Of a DNA stretch of 5,624 nucleotides, positions 1-5,161 are shown in pieces. The stretch is from NCBI GenBank assembly GCA_003220905.1, contig QHTS01000191.1, positions 1-5,624 on the forward strand, read 5' to 3'. Position numbers and translations under genes: made by a program. The stretch comes from Gemmatimonadota bacterium. GTDB lineage: Bacteria; Gemmatimonadota; Gemmatimonadetes; Gemmatimonadales; GWC2-71-9. The notes below the pieces were generated by a model, which saw only the letters and a list, made by a program, of their open reading frames with translations, did no database searches and was not told where the DNA came from. Numbering within the stretch: position 1 is the first letter of the stretch; every line of letters begins with the position of its first letter.

Positions 1-38
1 TGGACGGCTCACTCACCCGGCTGTACTTTGGCCGCTGA
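1..38 (+). CDS. Possible C-terminal tail of an upstream gene (partial)
   Basis: In the frame that starts at position 3, codons run to a TGA at 36-38 and give the tail Asp-Gly-Ser-Leu-Thr-Arg-Leu-Tyr-Phe-Gly-Arg. Nine of these eleven codons end in G or C, as expected for a real gene in this GC-rich DNA. The frame that ends at the overlapping TGA at 40-42 has poor third-position GC. If real, this gene stops 11 nt before the ATG at 50, so the two could share a transcript. The stretch is too short to name a family. Confidence 0.3.
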   Translation, partial: DGSLTRLYFGR

Positions 39-49
39 TTGAGATCTCT

Positions 50-874
50 ATGATCCCCCTGCTGCTCATCGCGGCGTCCACCCTGGTGGGCATCGCCGGC
101 TTCGCGGGCCTCCTCTATCTGATCCCCCGACTCGGCGCCGCCGGGACCCGAATCGGCGCCTGGCTCTGCCGCGCCCCGGGGCTGGACCTTGTCGTATCCC
201 TCGTTACCTGGATTCCCCCCACCGTCCTGGGAATCCTCCTCGGCTGGCGCGGCGTGGTGGGATCGATCATCGGGCAGGTGCTGGGGATGCTGGTCTGGAT
301 GTTCGCCCACGAACTCGCCAACCGCAAACGCGTGAACGGGCCGCGAATCGTCACCTTCCTCAACCGCACCGTCGGACGGCTCAACAACCACATCGCGCTC
401 TGGGTGACCGCGGCCGCTCTCCCCTGCTTCATCCTCATCCGCGTGGCGGAACTGTGCATCTACCCCCTCCTTACGCCGCTCGTCGGCCTGCCGCGATACC
501 GCCACGCGGACTGGGTGAACGTCAGCCGCCAGAAGTTCACCGGCTTGGTGGGACACGACCTGATCTGGTGCCTGTACTGTGACTGGATGACCGGCGTGTA
601 CGCCCTCGGCGCGGAAATGCTCCGCAACGTCGAGAGTTTCTGGTGCCCCATCCGCTTCGCCAGCGGTCAGAAGTGCGAGAACTGTAAACTCGACTTTCCG
701 GACATCGACCGCGGATGGGTCCCGCCGGAGGGGACGATGGGCGACGTCGTAGCGACCTTGGAAAAGATGTACGGTCCGCCGGCGACAGCGGACCTGCCGC
801 GGGACCAGCGACACCCGTGGTTCGGGCACCCCGTGCGCATGACCGTGGAGGGACGGGCGACGGATGTGACGTAA
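50..874 (+). CDS. Multi-pass membrane protein with a five-cysteine C-terminal module, function unknown
   Basis: The 274-residue product is not one I can name. Hydrophobic segments lie at about residues 3-25, 45-66, 67-88 and 114-145, giving roughly four membrane passes. A soluble C-terminal part of about 130 residues follows. It carries C174-x2-C177 (Trp-Cys-Leu-Tyr-Cys-Asp-Trp), C199 in Phe-Trp-Cys-Pro-Ile-Arg-Phe, and C209-x2-C212 (Lys-Cys-Glu-Asn-Cys-Lys). These sit among aromatic and acidic residues with the look of a conserved block. The spacing suggests a metal site (Zn or Fe-S) or redox thiols; this is inference from cysteine pattern alone. The ATG at 50 has only a weak GAG about 6 nt upstream, and the frame is open to the left edge, so an earlier start outside the window is possible. 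Starting at 50 places the first membrane segment directly at the N-terminus, which is sensible. Third-position GC is very high. The gene converges with the hydrolase that ends at 923, leaving 48 bp. Confidence 0.85.
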   Translation: MIPLLLIAASTLVGIAGFAGLLYLIPRLGAAGTRIGAWLCRAPGLDLVVSLVTWIPPTVLGILLGWRGVVGSIIGQVLGMLVWMFAHELANRKRVNGPRIVTFLNRTVGRLNNHIALWVTAAALPCFILIRVAELCIYPLLTPLVGLPRYRHADWVNVSRQKFTGLVGHDLIWCLYCDWMTGVYALGAEMLRNVESFWCPIRFASGQKCENCKLDFPDIDRGWVPPEGTMGDVVATLEKMYGPPATADLPRDQRHPWFGHPVRMTVEGRATDVT

Positions 875-922
875 GCGGCTTGGGCGCACTTCCGCGATCG
901 AGGCTTCTCCCTTAGCACGTGC

Positions 923-2191
923 TCACTCGTCGACTGCCGCGTATACGCCACGCCAAAACGCTTCGAGCCCGCCCGAGAACAGGAAGTCGGGCGATTGGGT
1001 CATGACGATCGCGACTAGATCGCGGCCGGGGTCGTTGACCCAGGACGTGCCGAAGCCGCCATCCCAACCGTAGCGACCCGGCACGCGTGAGACCGCGTCC
1101 GGAGCGGTGTAGATCGCCATGCCGTAGCCCCATCCGCGCGTCGCGAAGAAGCCAGGGAAGAAGCTCGAGGCGGCCTTCTGCTCGGGCCTAAGCTGGTCCT
1201 TCGTCATTTCCCGCACCGATTCGGTCCTCAACAGACGCCGGCTTTCGTGCACCCCGCCCTTCAGGAGCATGCGAGCGAACGCGAGATAGTCATCGACGGT
1301 CGACACGAGGCCGCCAGCGCCGGAGGGGAACACGGGCGGCGTGGCGTAGGCGCTGGCGGCGCCGTCCTGGTCCATGCGCGTCTTCGTGCCACGCTGCGGA
1401 TCGGTGAAGATCCCGCAGCCGGCGAAGCGATCGAGCTTGCCCTCGGGGACGAAGAAGTCGGTGTCGCGCATGCCGAGGGGCTCGATGATGCGCTCGTGCA
1501 CGAACGCCTCGAACCCCTTGCCCGAAGCGCGGCGTACGAGGACGCCCTGGAGCAGGCTGCCGGTGTTGTACATCCAGCGCTCGCCGGGCTGATGCATCAG
1601 CGGCAGCGTCCCGAAGCGTTTCATCCATTCGTCCGGTCCGTGCGGCGTCATCGGCACCGGCGGGCCGTTCACCAGGTGATTCTCGTCGATGGCGCGCTGG
1701 ATCGGCAGCGCGTTATCGAACAAGAGGCCGAACCCCAGGGTGAACGAGAGCAGATCCCGCACGGTGATCGCCCGGCGCGCGGGCACCGTGTCCGTGAGCG
1801 GTCCCTCGATGCGGCGTAACACGCACCGGTGGGCGATTTCCGGGAGCCACCGCTCCGCGGGCGCATCGAGCGTGAGGGTTCCGTCCTCGACGAGCATCAT
1901 CACCGCGCTCGCCGTGACGGCTTTCGTCATCGAGGCAATGCGGAAGATCGTGTCGCGGCGCATGGGGGCGCTGCCGCCGATGGCCGTCACGCCCACCGCG
2001 TCGACGGCCACATCATCGCCCTGCGCCACGAGCCAGACTGCGCCGGGGAACTCGTGCCGCGTGACCCGGGCGGCCATCGGGTCGTGGAGGGAGACGACCC
2101 TGCCTTGCAATCGTCGACGTCTTGTGCACGCCCCCATGGCGGTCGCGGCGACCGCGGAGCCGGACACCAGGAGAAACTCCCGCCTTTTCAT
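923..2191 (-). CDS. Beta-lactamase-fold serine hydrolase (class C/EstB-like) with Tat-type signal
   Basis: The product is a serine hydrolase of the beta-lactamase/penicillin-binding-protein superfamily (PF00144-type), likely an exported esterase or peptidase; its substrate cannot be read from sequence. Counting from the chosen Met, the nucleophile motif is S87-Met-Thr-K90. The tyrosine motif is Tyr208-Asn-Thr within Trp-Met-Tyr-Asn-Thr-Gly, and the third motif is Trp377-Asp-Gly-Gly in place of Lys-Thr-Gly. YNT/WDGG variants are, as I recall, characteristic of one common subfamily. The N-terminus Met-Lys-Arg-Arg-Glu-Phe-Leu-Leu is a twin-arginine signal. A cysteine at residue 22 after Met-Gly-Ala could be a weak lipobox. 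Three starts are possible: GTG 2206, ATG 2197 and ATG 2191. I chose 2191 because the GGAG at 2204-2201 lies 9 nt upstream of it, but only 3 nt from 2197, and overlaps the GTG region. The 422-residue length is normal. An attC-like half-site abuts the 5' end. Confidence 0.92.
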   Translation of the reverse strand: MKRREFLLVSGSAVAATAMGACTRRRRLQGRVVSLHDPMAARVTRHEFPGAVWLVAQGDDVAVDAVGVTAIGGSAPMRRDTIFRIASMTKAVTASAVMMLVEDGTLTLDAPAERWLPEIAHRCVLRRIEGPLTDTVPARRAITVRDLLSFTLGFGLLFDNALPIQRAIDENHLVNGPPVPMTPHGPDEWMKRFGTLPLMHQPGERWMYNTGSLLQGVLVRRASGKGFEAFVHERIIEPLGMRDTDFFVPEGKLDRFAGCGIFTDPQRGTKTRMDQDGAASAYATPPVFPSGAGGLVSTVDDYLAFARMLLKGGVHESRRLLRTESVREMTKDQLRPEQKAASSFFPGFFATRGWGYGMAIYTAPDAVSRVPGRYGWDGGFGTSWVNDPGRDLVAIVMTQSPDFLFSGGLEAFWRGVYAAVDE

Positions 2192-2200
2192 GGTCATGGA

Positions 2201-2204
2201 CTCC
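2201..2204 (-). promoter_or_regulatory. Shine-Dalgarno GGAG that decides the hydrolase start
   Basis: On the minus strand GGAG is followed by nine bases and then ATG (2191), an ordinary spacing. The in-frame ATG at 2197 would have only three bases, and the in-frame GTG at 2206 would overlap the site. This favours the Met-Lys-Arg-Arg start. Confidence 0.6.
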
Positions 2205-2224
2205 ACTTCAAGCGCGTGTTAGGC
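2205..2224 (-). repeat. attC-like half-site (R''-spacer-L'' layout), copy A
   Basis: On the minus strand the sequence reads GCCTAAC-ACGCG-CTTGAAGT. The first seven bases match the integron R'' box consensus RYYYAAC (its complement is GTTRRRY). They are followed by a 5-nt spacer and an L''-like box. The layout is the same as at copy B (5095-5114), which shares the TAAC core and TTGAAG at identical spacing. The complementary L'-R' half was not found within about 150 bp on either side. The element sits directly before the Shine-Dalgarno sequence of the 923-2191 hydrolase. It could instead be a regulatory motif or chance. Confidence 0.45.
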
Positions 2225-2259
2225 CCGGTCTGGTCGATCGCTCGCACCGACCATACGGG
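2224..2259. other. Imperfect stem-loop in the YbjQ/hydrolase gap
   Basis: On the plus strand CCCG (2224-2227) pairs with CGGG (2256-2259). After a small bubble, TGGTCG (2231-2236) pairs with CGACCA (2248-2253) around an 11-nt loop. It lies between the stop of the YbjQ-like gene and the next start and touches the GTTAGGC box of attC-like copy A. In the direction of transcription no T-run follows, so a classical intrinsic terminator is not supported. Confidence 0.4.
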
Positions 2260-2278
2260 TTACCTATCATCTGAACTG

Positions 2279-2309
2279 TTCAACGCGCCGGACTGCTACG
2301 CACGTTGAA
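2279..2309. repeat. Inverted repeat spanning the YbjQ-like stop codon
   Basis: TTCAACG (2279-2285) and CGTTGAA (2303-2309) are perfect 7-bp inverted repeats around a 17-nt loop that contains the TAG stop at 2298-2296. The left arm overlaps a second short near-palindrome, TGAAC-T-GTTCA (2272-2282). The minus-strand GCGTTGAA here also occurs in attC-like copy B. It could fold in the mRNA 3' end, but there is no T-tract. Confidence 0.3.
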
Positions 2310-2634
2310 TGACCACCGCCGTTCCGTAGCACAAGACTTCCGTGGCCGACCCTCCACGGCCAACTTCAGAACTCTCATAGCGAAGTCCTACTATAGCGTT
2401 CGCCCGCCGTTCTCGAGCGTGTTGAAGTAGACGGTCGTAAGCCTGCTGACGTGCTTGCTCGCACATCTCCGCATATGCGCCAATCTGCCCGCCAACGATC
2501 TGCTTGAGGCCACCAAGGAATCCTTGGCCTAGAGTCGGCGATCGTACCACGATGCCGCGAACCACACCCTTGTATTCGGTGATGCGATAACCGTCAAACG
2601 AAAAGGTCGTGGTGGTCTGTAGCGTGTCTTCCAT
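2296..2634 (-). CDS. YbjQ/UPF0145 family protein
   Basis: The 112-residue product matches the YbjQ/UPF0145 family (PF01906), small cytosolic proteins of about 105 residues that form oligomeric rings. Their function is unsettled, though they are often labelled putative heavy-metal-binding. Visible family features are Tyr21-Lys-Gly-Val-Val-Arg-Gly near the N-terminus; Leu43-Lys-Gln-Ile-Val-Gly-Gly followed by Gly-Ala-Tyr-Ala-Glu; the helix with Ala61 and Ala65; Ala78-Asn-Ala-Ile-Val-Gly-Leu-Arg-Tyr-Glu; and the final strand Glu-Val-Leu-Cys-Tyr-Gly-Thr-Ala-Val-Val (99-108). The ATG at 2634 is preferred over the in-frame TTG at 2673, because GGGAG (2644-2640) sits 5 nt upstream and the shorter product fits the family length. 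A single cysteine (C102) makes a classical metal site unlikely from sequence alone. No metal-related neighbour is present. Confidence 0.9.
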   Translation of the reverse strand: MEDTLQTTTTFSFDGYRITEYKGVVRGIVVRSPTLGQGFLGGLKQIVGGQIGAYAEMCEQARQQAYDRLLQHARERRANAIVGLRYESSEVGRGGSATEVLCYGTAVVIQRA

Positions 2635-2639
2635 CCTCG

Positions 2640-2644
2640 CTCCC
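2640..2644 (-). promoter_or_regulatory. Shine-Dalgarno GGGAG of the YbjQ-like gene
   Basis: GGGAG lies five bases before the ATG at 2634. No comparable site precedes the upstream in-frame TTG at 2673, so it decides the start. Confidence 0.55.
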
Positions 2645-2705
2645 GGTTCTGGAGTTATCGATTGTGAACGCAAGGATTGGTGGCCGCAGCGCGCACGGCT
2701 AGCGT

Positions 2706-2717
2706 AAAGAAAGAAAG
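2706..2717 (+). repeat. Short tandem repeat (AAAG)x3
   Basis: Three exact AAAG units form a purine run in the 169-bp gap before the YbjQ-like gene. On the transcribed orientation it is a pyrimidine tract. With only three units it is minor and probably incidental. Confidence 0.5.
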
Positions 2718-2760
2718 ATGCGAGACACGGCTCCTCTCAGGTGGCCGCTGGCGAACGGAT

Positions 2761-2803
2761 CGCGCCTAAGCTGCGGGCGACTCGCCCGCCGGCGCAAGGC
2801 GCG
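2761..2803. other. Long imperfect hairpin directly after the stop at 2804 (stem-bubble-stem)
   Basis: CGCGCCT (2761-2767) pairs with AGGCGCG (2797-2803). Inside, after an unpaired 5-nt/7-nt bubble, GCGGGCGA (2773-2780) pairs perfectly with TCGCCCGC (2782-2789). It begins immediately next to the TAG of the 2804-3382 gene. All paired arms are GC-rich, so it should fold strongly. No T-run follows within 20 nt in the direction of transcription, so it is not a textbook intrinsic terminator. It may still stabilise the mRNA 3' end. The outer stem, asymmetric bubble and inner stem resemble a folded integron attC, and the minus-strand CTTAGGC is one base off GTTAGGC, but the other box (GCCTTGC) departs from the AAC core. 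Confidence 0.6.
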
Positions 2804-3382
2804 CTATCGTCGACTGATGGAATCGCGCACATCACCATCGAAGGTGATGGTCCGGATGTAGTATCGCGAGCCATCTGGCTGCCACTTGAAGACTTGAACA
2901 CCCCGGATCCCGCCCGGCCCCTCTTCAGACAGCAACCGTGCAACCGCCCCGGTCTTGTTATCGATGAGCATGACATAGGCGGAGCCATTGGGGAAGACCT
3001 TCAGTCCGATTCTGTCTCGCATCGGCGCCCCGACGCCGGCTGGCGCGTCGAGTCCGAGCACCACGCTACCATCAGCCATGGTCCCGAACCCACCGCGCTC
3101 GCTTCCGTTGTCATCGTAAAGAGTGAGGCCAGCTCCGCGAGACACACGCTGAGTGTTGGCCGGATCTTGGCCGAGCACGGCCCGAGGGTGACCTTGATCG
3201 TCCACGATCACGAGGCGATGGGTCCGGACCTCATCAGACGCTTGCGTCAGGCCACGCGTGAAGGCCGCGGCGAGGACGAGAGCGACGGCGAGACCGGAGA
3301 GTGAGGCAACCAACTTGGCGCGATGCAATGACCGTTCGAGCGTCGCGACACGCTTCTCGCCGCTCTCGCTGGTGTTGTTCAT
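2804..3382 (-). CDS. Single-pass membrane protein with repeated beta units, function unknown
   Basis: The 192-residue product has a short charged N-terminus (about residues 1-22), one membrane segment at about 23-42 and an extracytoplasmic or cytoplasmic domain of about 150 residues. That domain repeats a short beta motif: Leu57-Val-Ile-Val-Asp-Asp-Gln-Gly-His-Pro-Arg; Leu86-Thr-Leu-Tyr-Asp-Asp-Asn-Gly-Ser-Glu-Arg; and a looser unit around 125-141 (Ile-Gly-Leu-Lys-Val-Phe-Pro-Asn-Gly). Asp-x-x-Gly-x-x-Arg strand-turn-strand repeats of this kind occur in many uncharacterised anchored proteins and suggest a beta-sheet ligand or structural domain; that is inference. The ATG at 3382 was chosen because AGGAG (3395-3391) lies 8 nt upstream. 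The upstream in-frame ATG at 3451 has no such site and would add a non-helical leader. There are no cysteines and no catalytic motif that I can see. Confidence 0.8.
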   Translation of the reverse strand: MNNTSESGEKRVATLERSLHRAKLVASLSGLAVALVLAAAFTRGLTQASDEVRTHRLVIVDDQGHPRAVLGQDPANTQRVSRGAGLTLYDDNGSERGGFGTMADGSVVLGLDAPAGVGAPMRDRIGLKVFPNGSAYVMLIDNKTGAVARLLSEEGPGGIRGVQVFKWQPDGSRYYIRTITFDGDVRDSISRR

Positions 3383-3390
3383 GGCCGTTG

Positions 3391-3395
3391 CTCCT
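3391..3395 (-). promoter_or_regulatory. Shine-Dalgarno AGGAG fixing the start at 3382
   Basis: AGGAG is eight bases upstream of the ATG at 3382, the strongest ribosome binding site in the window. It argues against the upstream in-frame ATG at 3451. Confidence 0.65.
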
Positions 3396-3460
3396 GAGGG
3401 TTTGCGTGTTACGAGGCTGTCGGAGAGGTGCGCGCCTTGAAGGATCTGCATGGCGCTGGG

Positions 3461-3859
3461 CTAGCCCACCTCATAGTTCAGCGTTAGAGGATGCTCAGTC
3501 CCGTGCCCAACAGCCGACGTGCCCTCGCCGCGCAGGCCCCGAAGCTCTCCTGTGCCGGAGCCAGGGATGACGAAGTAGGACTCCTTCGCCGCGCCGTTCT
3601 CGAATATTCCAGTGCGTTGGAGCACAAAGCTGCCCGCTTTCCCTGCAACGTGCCCGACGACCCGCTCGAGGCCGACGAACGTGGCCGAGCCGTCGCTGCG
3701 GTACATCATCAAGTATTCGACATGCCCCTCGCCCGCGATATCGCCGGTGAACGTCTTTGTGACGGCGGCCCGAGTCAGCTTTGGTAGGTCCTGGCCCTCA
3801 CTATAAGGCTTCTCGTCCCAGCTCTTGATGGTGAATCGGGAGTTCGCAGCGTTCTTCAT
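3461..3859 (-). CDS. DUF3224 family protein
   Basis: The 132-residue product matches the DUF3224 family (PF11528) across its whole length. These are small proteins of roughly 130 residues predicted to form an allene-oxide-cyclase-like beta-barrel, with no settled function. Visible landmarks are Phe9-Thr-Ile-Lys-Ser-Trp-Asp-Glu; Leu28-Thr-Arg-Ala-Ala-Val-Thr-Lys; Phe37-Thr-Gly-Asp-Ile-Ala-Gly-Glu-Gly; Glu48-Tyr-Leu-Met-Met-Tyr; Phe61-Val-Gly-Leu-Glu-Arg; Gly76-Ser-Phe-Val-Leu-Gln; and Pro99-Gly-Ser-Gly-Thr-Gly-Glu-Leu, with Leu106-Arg-Gly-Leu-Arg-Gly after it. No signal peptide is present, so it is likely cytosolic. GAGG (3871-3868) sits 8 nt before the ATG. The gene is complete and standalone, 78 bp before the next start. 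Nothing in the neighbourhood assigns it a partner. Confidence 0.92.
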   Translation of the reverse strand: MKNAANSRFTIKSWDEKPYSEGQDLPKLTRAAVTKTFTGDIAGEGHVEYLMMYRSDGSATFVGLERVVGHVAGKAGSFVLQRTGIFENGAAKESYFVIPGSGTGELRGLRGEGTSAVGHGTEHPLTLNYEVG

Positions 3860-3867
3860 GTTTTCTA

Positions 3868-3871
3868 CCTC
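3868..3871 (-). promoter_or_regulatory. Shine-Dalgarno GAGG of the DUF3224 gene
   Basis: GAGG lies eight bases before the ATG at 3859, a normal spacing that supports the start. The rest of the 93-bp gap (3860-3952) contains no clear promoter or terminator that I can see. Confidence 0.5.
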
Positions 3872-3952
3872 GGCCAGGTGATCGGAAACAGGATGTCCAG
3901 GGGCGTTATAGTCTGCAGGTGCGAAATGCGATTCAGTGGCCCTGACATGGCG

Positions 3953-5161
3953 CTAGGGATTGCGGCGAATGGGTCGCACAAGCGGTACTCCAAGCGCCGC
4001 GCGCGCTACGTTCCGAAAAAGGGAGTCCGGGTCCCATGAGCTCGTGTTCGTAAGCACAGTGACAGAAAGCGTATCGTCAGGGAAGAACCCGTTGGCGCTG
4101 GCAAAGCCATTAATACCACCGTTGTGACCGATCATGCGTCGACCGCCGAGGGTGTCAGCGACAAGCCCAAAGCCGTAGCCGTGTGATTGAGCCGCGCCCT
4201 CTGGGGTAGTCATGAGTCGATACGACGATGGGCTGACGACGTTGCCTCCGGCAAGCAACACATTCCATCGGGCCAGGTCATCTACAGTCGAGCACAGGGC
4301 GCCAGCCGAGTATGGCTGAGTCATGCTGAGGTATGAAGCGCGATGCCACCCCGTGGAATCCCGTTCGTAACCCGGTGCGCGATCCGGAAGCACACGATTG
4401 AGATCACAGTAATAAGTGTCGACAAGGCCTAGGGGGCGAGCGAGCCTCCCTTCGGCAAGATGTGGGAATGTCTCGCCGGTCACACGATCAAGCAGTATCC
4501 CAAGCAGCAAATACCCCGTGTTATCGTAGCGCCAATTGGTGCCGGGAGCGAACCACATTGAGTCGTGAGCGGTGAGAGCGACAAGCGAATCCGTTGGCAT
4601 GTCCTCTCGCCACCGGCGCACCCACCGCTGACCGATATCGGTCATGCTGGGAATGCCAGATGTGTGGTTGAGTAGCTGACGCACACTCACTCGCCGCCAC
4701 CGTAACGGCAGATCACCGACATATGCAGCAATGGAATCGTCGAGGCGAATGCGTCCCGCCTCGACGAACCGCATCACAGCAGCAGCCGTGAACTGCTTCG
4801 TAATCGAACCGATCTCATAGAGGGTCGATGGTGAAGCCGCAACACGCTGTTCCAAATCGGCGAAGCCATAGCCCGCTCTTACCAGCGTATCCTGGCCGCG
4901 GACGACTTCGATTGACAGCCCCGGTGAGTGCCCAGCATCCAGATACGCGTGAGCGAGGGAGTCCACAATAGTGCGAACTCTACTGGCTGCCGGTCGGGCT
5001 TGAGCAACCGCGCAACACTCTGGGACAAGCAGGAGAGCGAACGGAAACAGGTAGCCCGCGCACACCGACATGAGCCGTCGATGTTGTGGCGTCAGCTTCA
5101 ACGCAATGTTAGACGGCACCAGAACGAGAGACCGTTCCGTTCGCGTGGGATGCAGCGTCAT
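3953..5161 (-). CDS. Secreted beta-lactamase-fold serine hydrolase
   Basis: The product is an exported serine hydrolase of the beta-lactamase/class C superfamily (PF00144-type), probably an esterase or D-amino-acid peptidase; the substrate is not determinable. Counted from the internal Met (ATG 5071), the motifs are S89-Ile-Thr-K92, Tyr182-Asp-Asn184 and His316-Asn-Gly-Gly, the classical set for this superfamily. The signal peptide core is Tyr-Leu-Phe-Pro-Phe-Ala-Leu-Leu-Leu, with cleavage expected after Ala-Gln-Ala. The start is uncertain. The ATG at 5161 shares one base with the stop of the upstream reductase (TGATG), which suggests translational coupling, and gives a long leader with His-Arg-Arg before the hydrophobic core. 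The ATG at 5071 gives a conventional-length signal peptide (372-residue protein) but has no clear Shine-Dalgarno site and no basic n-region. Part of the 5161-5071 leader is attC-like copy B in translation. GC is visibly lower than in the 50-874 gene. Confidence 0.92.
   Translation of the reverse strand: MTLHPTRTERSLVLVPSNIALKLTPQHRRLMSVCAGYLFPFALLLVPECCAVAQARPAASRVRTIVDSLAHAYLDAGHSPGLSIEVVRGQDTLVRAGYGFADLEQRVAASPSTLYEIGSITKQFTAAAVMRFVEAGRIRLDDSIAAYVGDLPLRWRRVSVRQLLNHTSGIPSMTDIGQRWVRRWREDMPTDSLVALTAHDSMWFAPGTNWRYDNTGYLLLGILLDRVTGETFPHLAEGRLARPLGLVDTYYCDLNRVLPDRAPGYERDSTGWHRASYLSMTQPYSAGALCSTVDDLARWNVLLAGGNVVSPSSYRLMTTPEGAAQSHGYGFGLVADTLGGRRMIGHNGGINGFASANGFFPDDTLSVTVLTNTSSWDPDSLFRNVARAALGVPLVRPIRRNP
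5095..5114 (-). repeat. attC-like half-site (R''-spacer-L'' layout), copy B
   Basis: On the minus strand it reads GTCTAAC-ATTGC-GTTGAAGC. This closely follows the 5' half of classical aadA-type attC sites as I remember them (GTCTAAC-AATTC-GTTCAAGC): the R'' box is identical, the spacer length equal and the L'' box differs by one base. The following TGACG also fits. A matching L'-R' half was not found downstream, so it is at most a half-site. GCCGTC (5117-5112) and GACGGC about 30 nt on form a weak 6-bp inverted repeat around it. It lies between the reductase stop and the signal peptide of the 3953-5161 hydrolase. Confidence 0.5.
5122..5137. other. Small hairpin beside attC-like copy B
   Basis: GAACG (5122-5126) and CGTTC (5133-5137) can pair around a 6-nt loop. 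It is short and could be chance. It is noted because copy A also has a stem-loop on the same side of its TAAC box. Confidence 0.2.

Noticed and set aside
1247..1819. 190-codon plus-strand open frame opposite the 923-2191 hydrolase
   Set aside because: It is antisense to a gene with clear catalytic motifs and high third-position GC. The low-complexity, Glu/Ala/Arg/His-rich translation has no recognisable domain.
923..2191. True class C beta-lactamase (antibiotic resistance)
   Set aside because: The YNT and WDGG motifs replace the YxN and KTG motifs expected of AmpC enzymes. The subfamily is better called a generic serine hydrolase.
1829..2308. 159-codon plus-strand open frame across the hydrolase 5' end and the following gap
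   Set aside because: It overlaps the signal peptide of the hydrolase antisense, has a His/Arg/Gly-rich translation and lacks any family signature.
2761..2803. Intrinsic (rho-independent) terminator
   Set aside because: The hairpin is strong, but in the direction of transcription no T-run follows the stem; the nearest pyrimidine tract is about 40 nt away.
2741..3304. 187-codon plus-strand open frame opposite the beta-repeat membrane protein
   Set aside because: The minus-strand gene has a strong AGGAG site, a membrane segment and repeats. The plus-strand product has none of these.
3383..3451. N-terminal extension of the beta-repeat protein from the ATG at 3451
   Set aside because: There is no ribosome site before 3451, whereas AGGAG is ideally placed before the ATG at 3382.
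3483..3490. GTTAGAG near the DUF3224 stop as an R' box
   Set aside because: It lies inside the coding sequence of the conserved C-terminus and its last base does not fit GTTRRRY.
3905..3911. Third attC-like R'' box in the gap before the DUF3224 gene (CTATAAC on the minus strand)
   Set aside because: The first and third bases break the RYYYAAC consensus, and the following bases do not resemble the L'' box of copies A and B.
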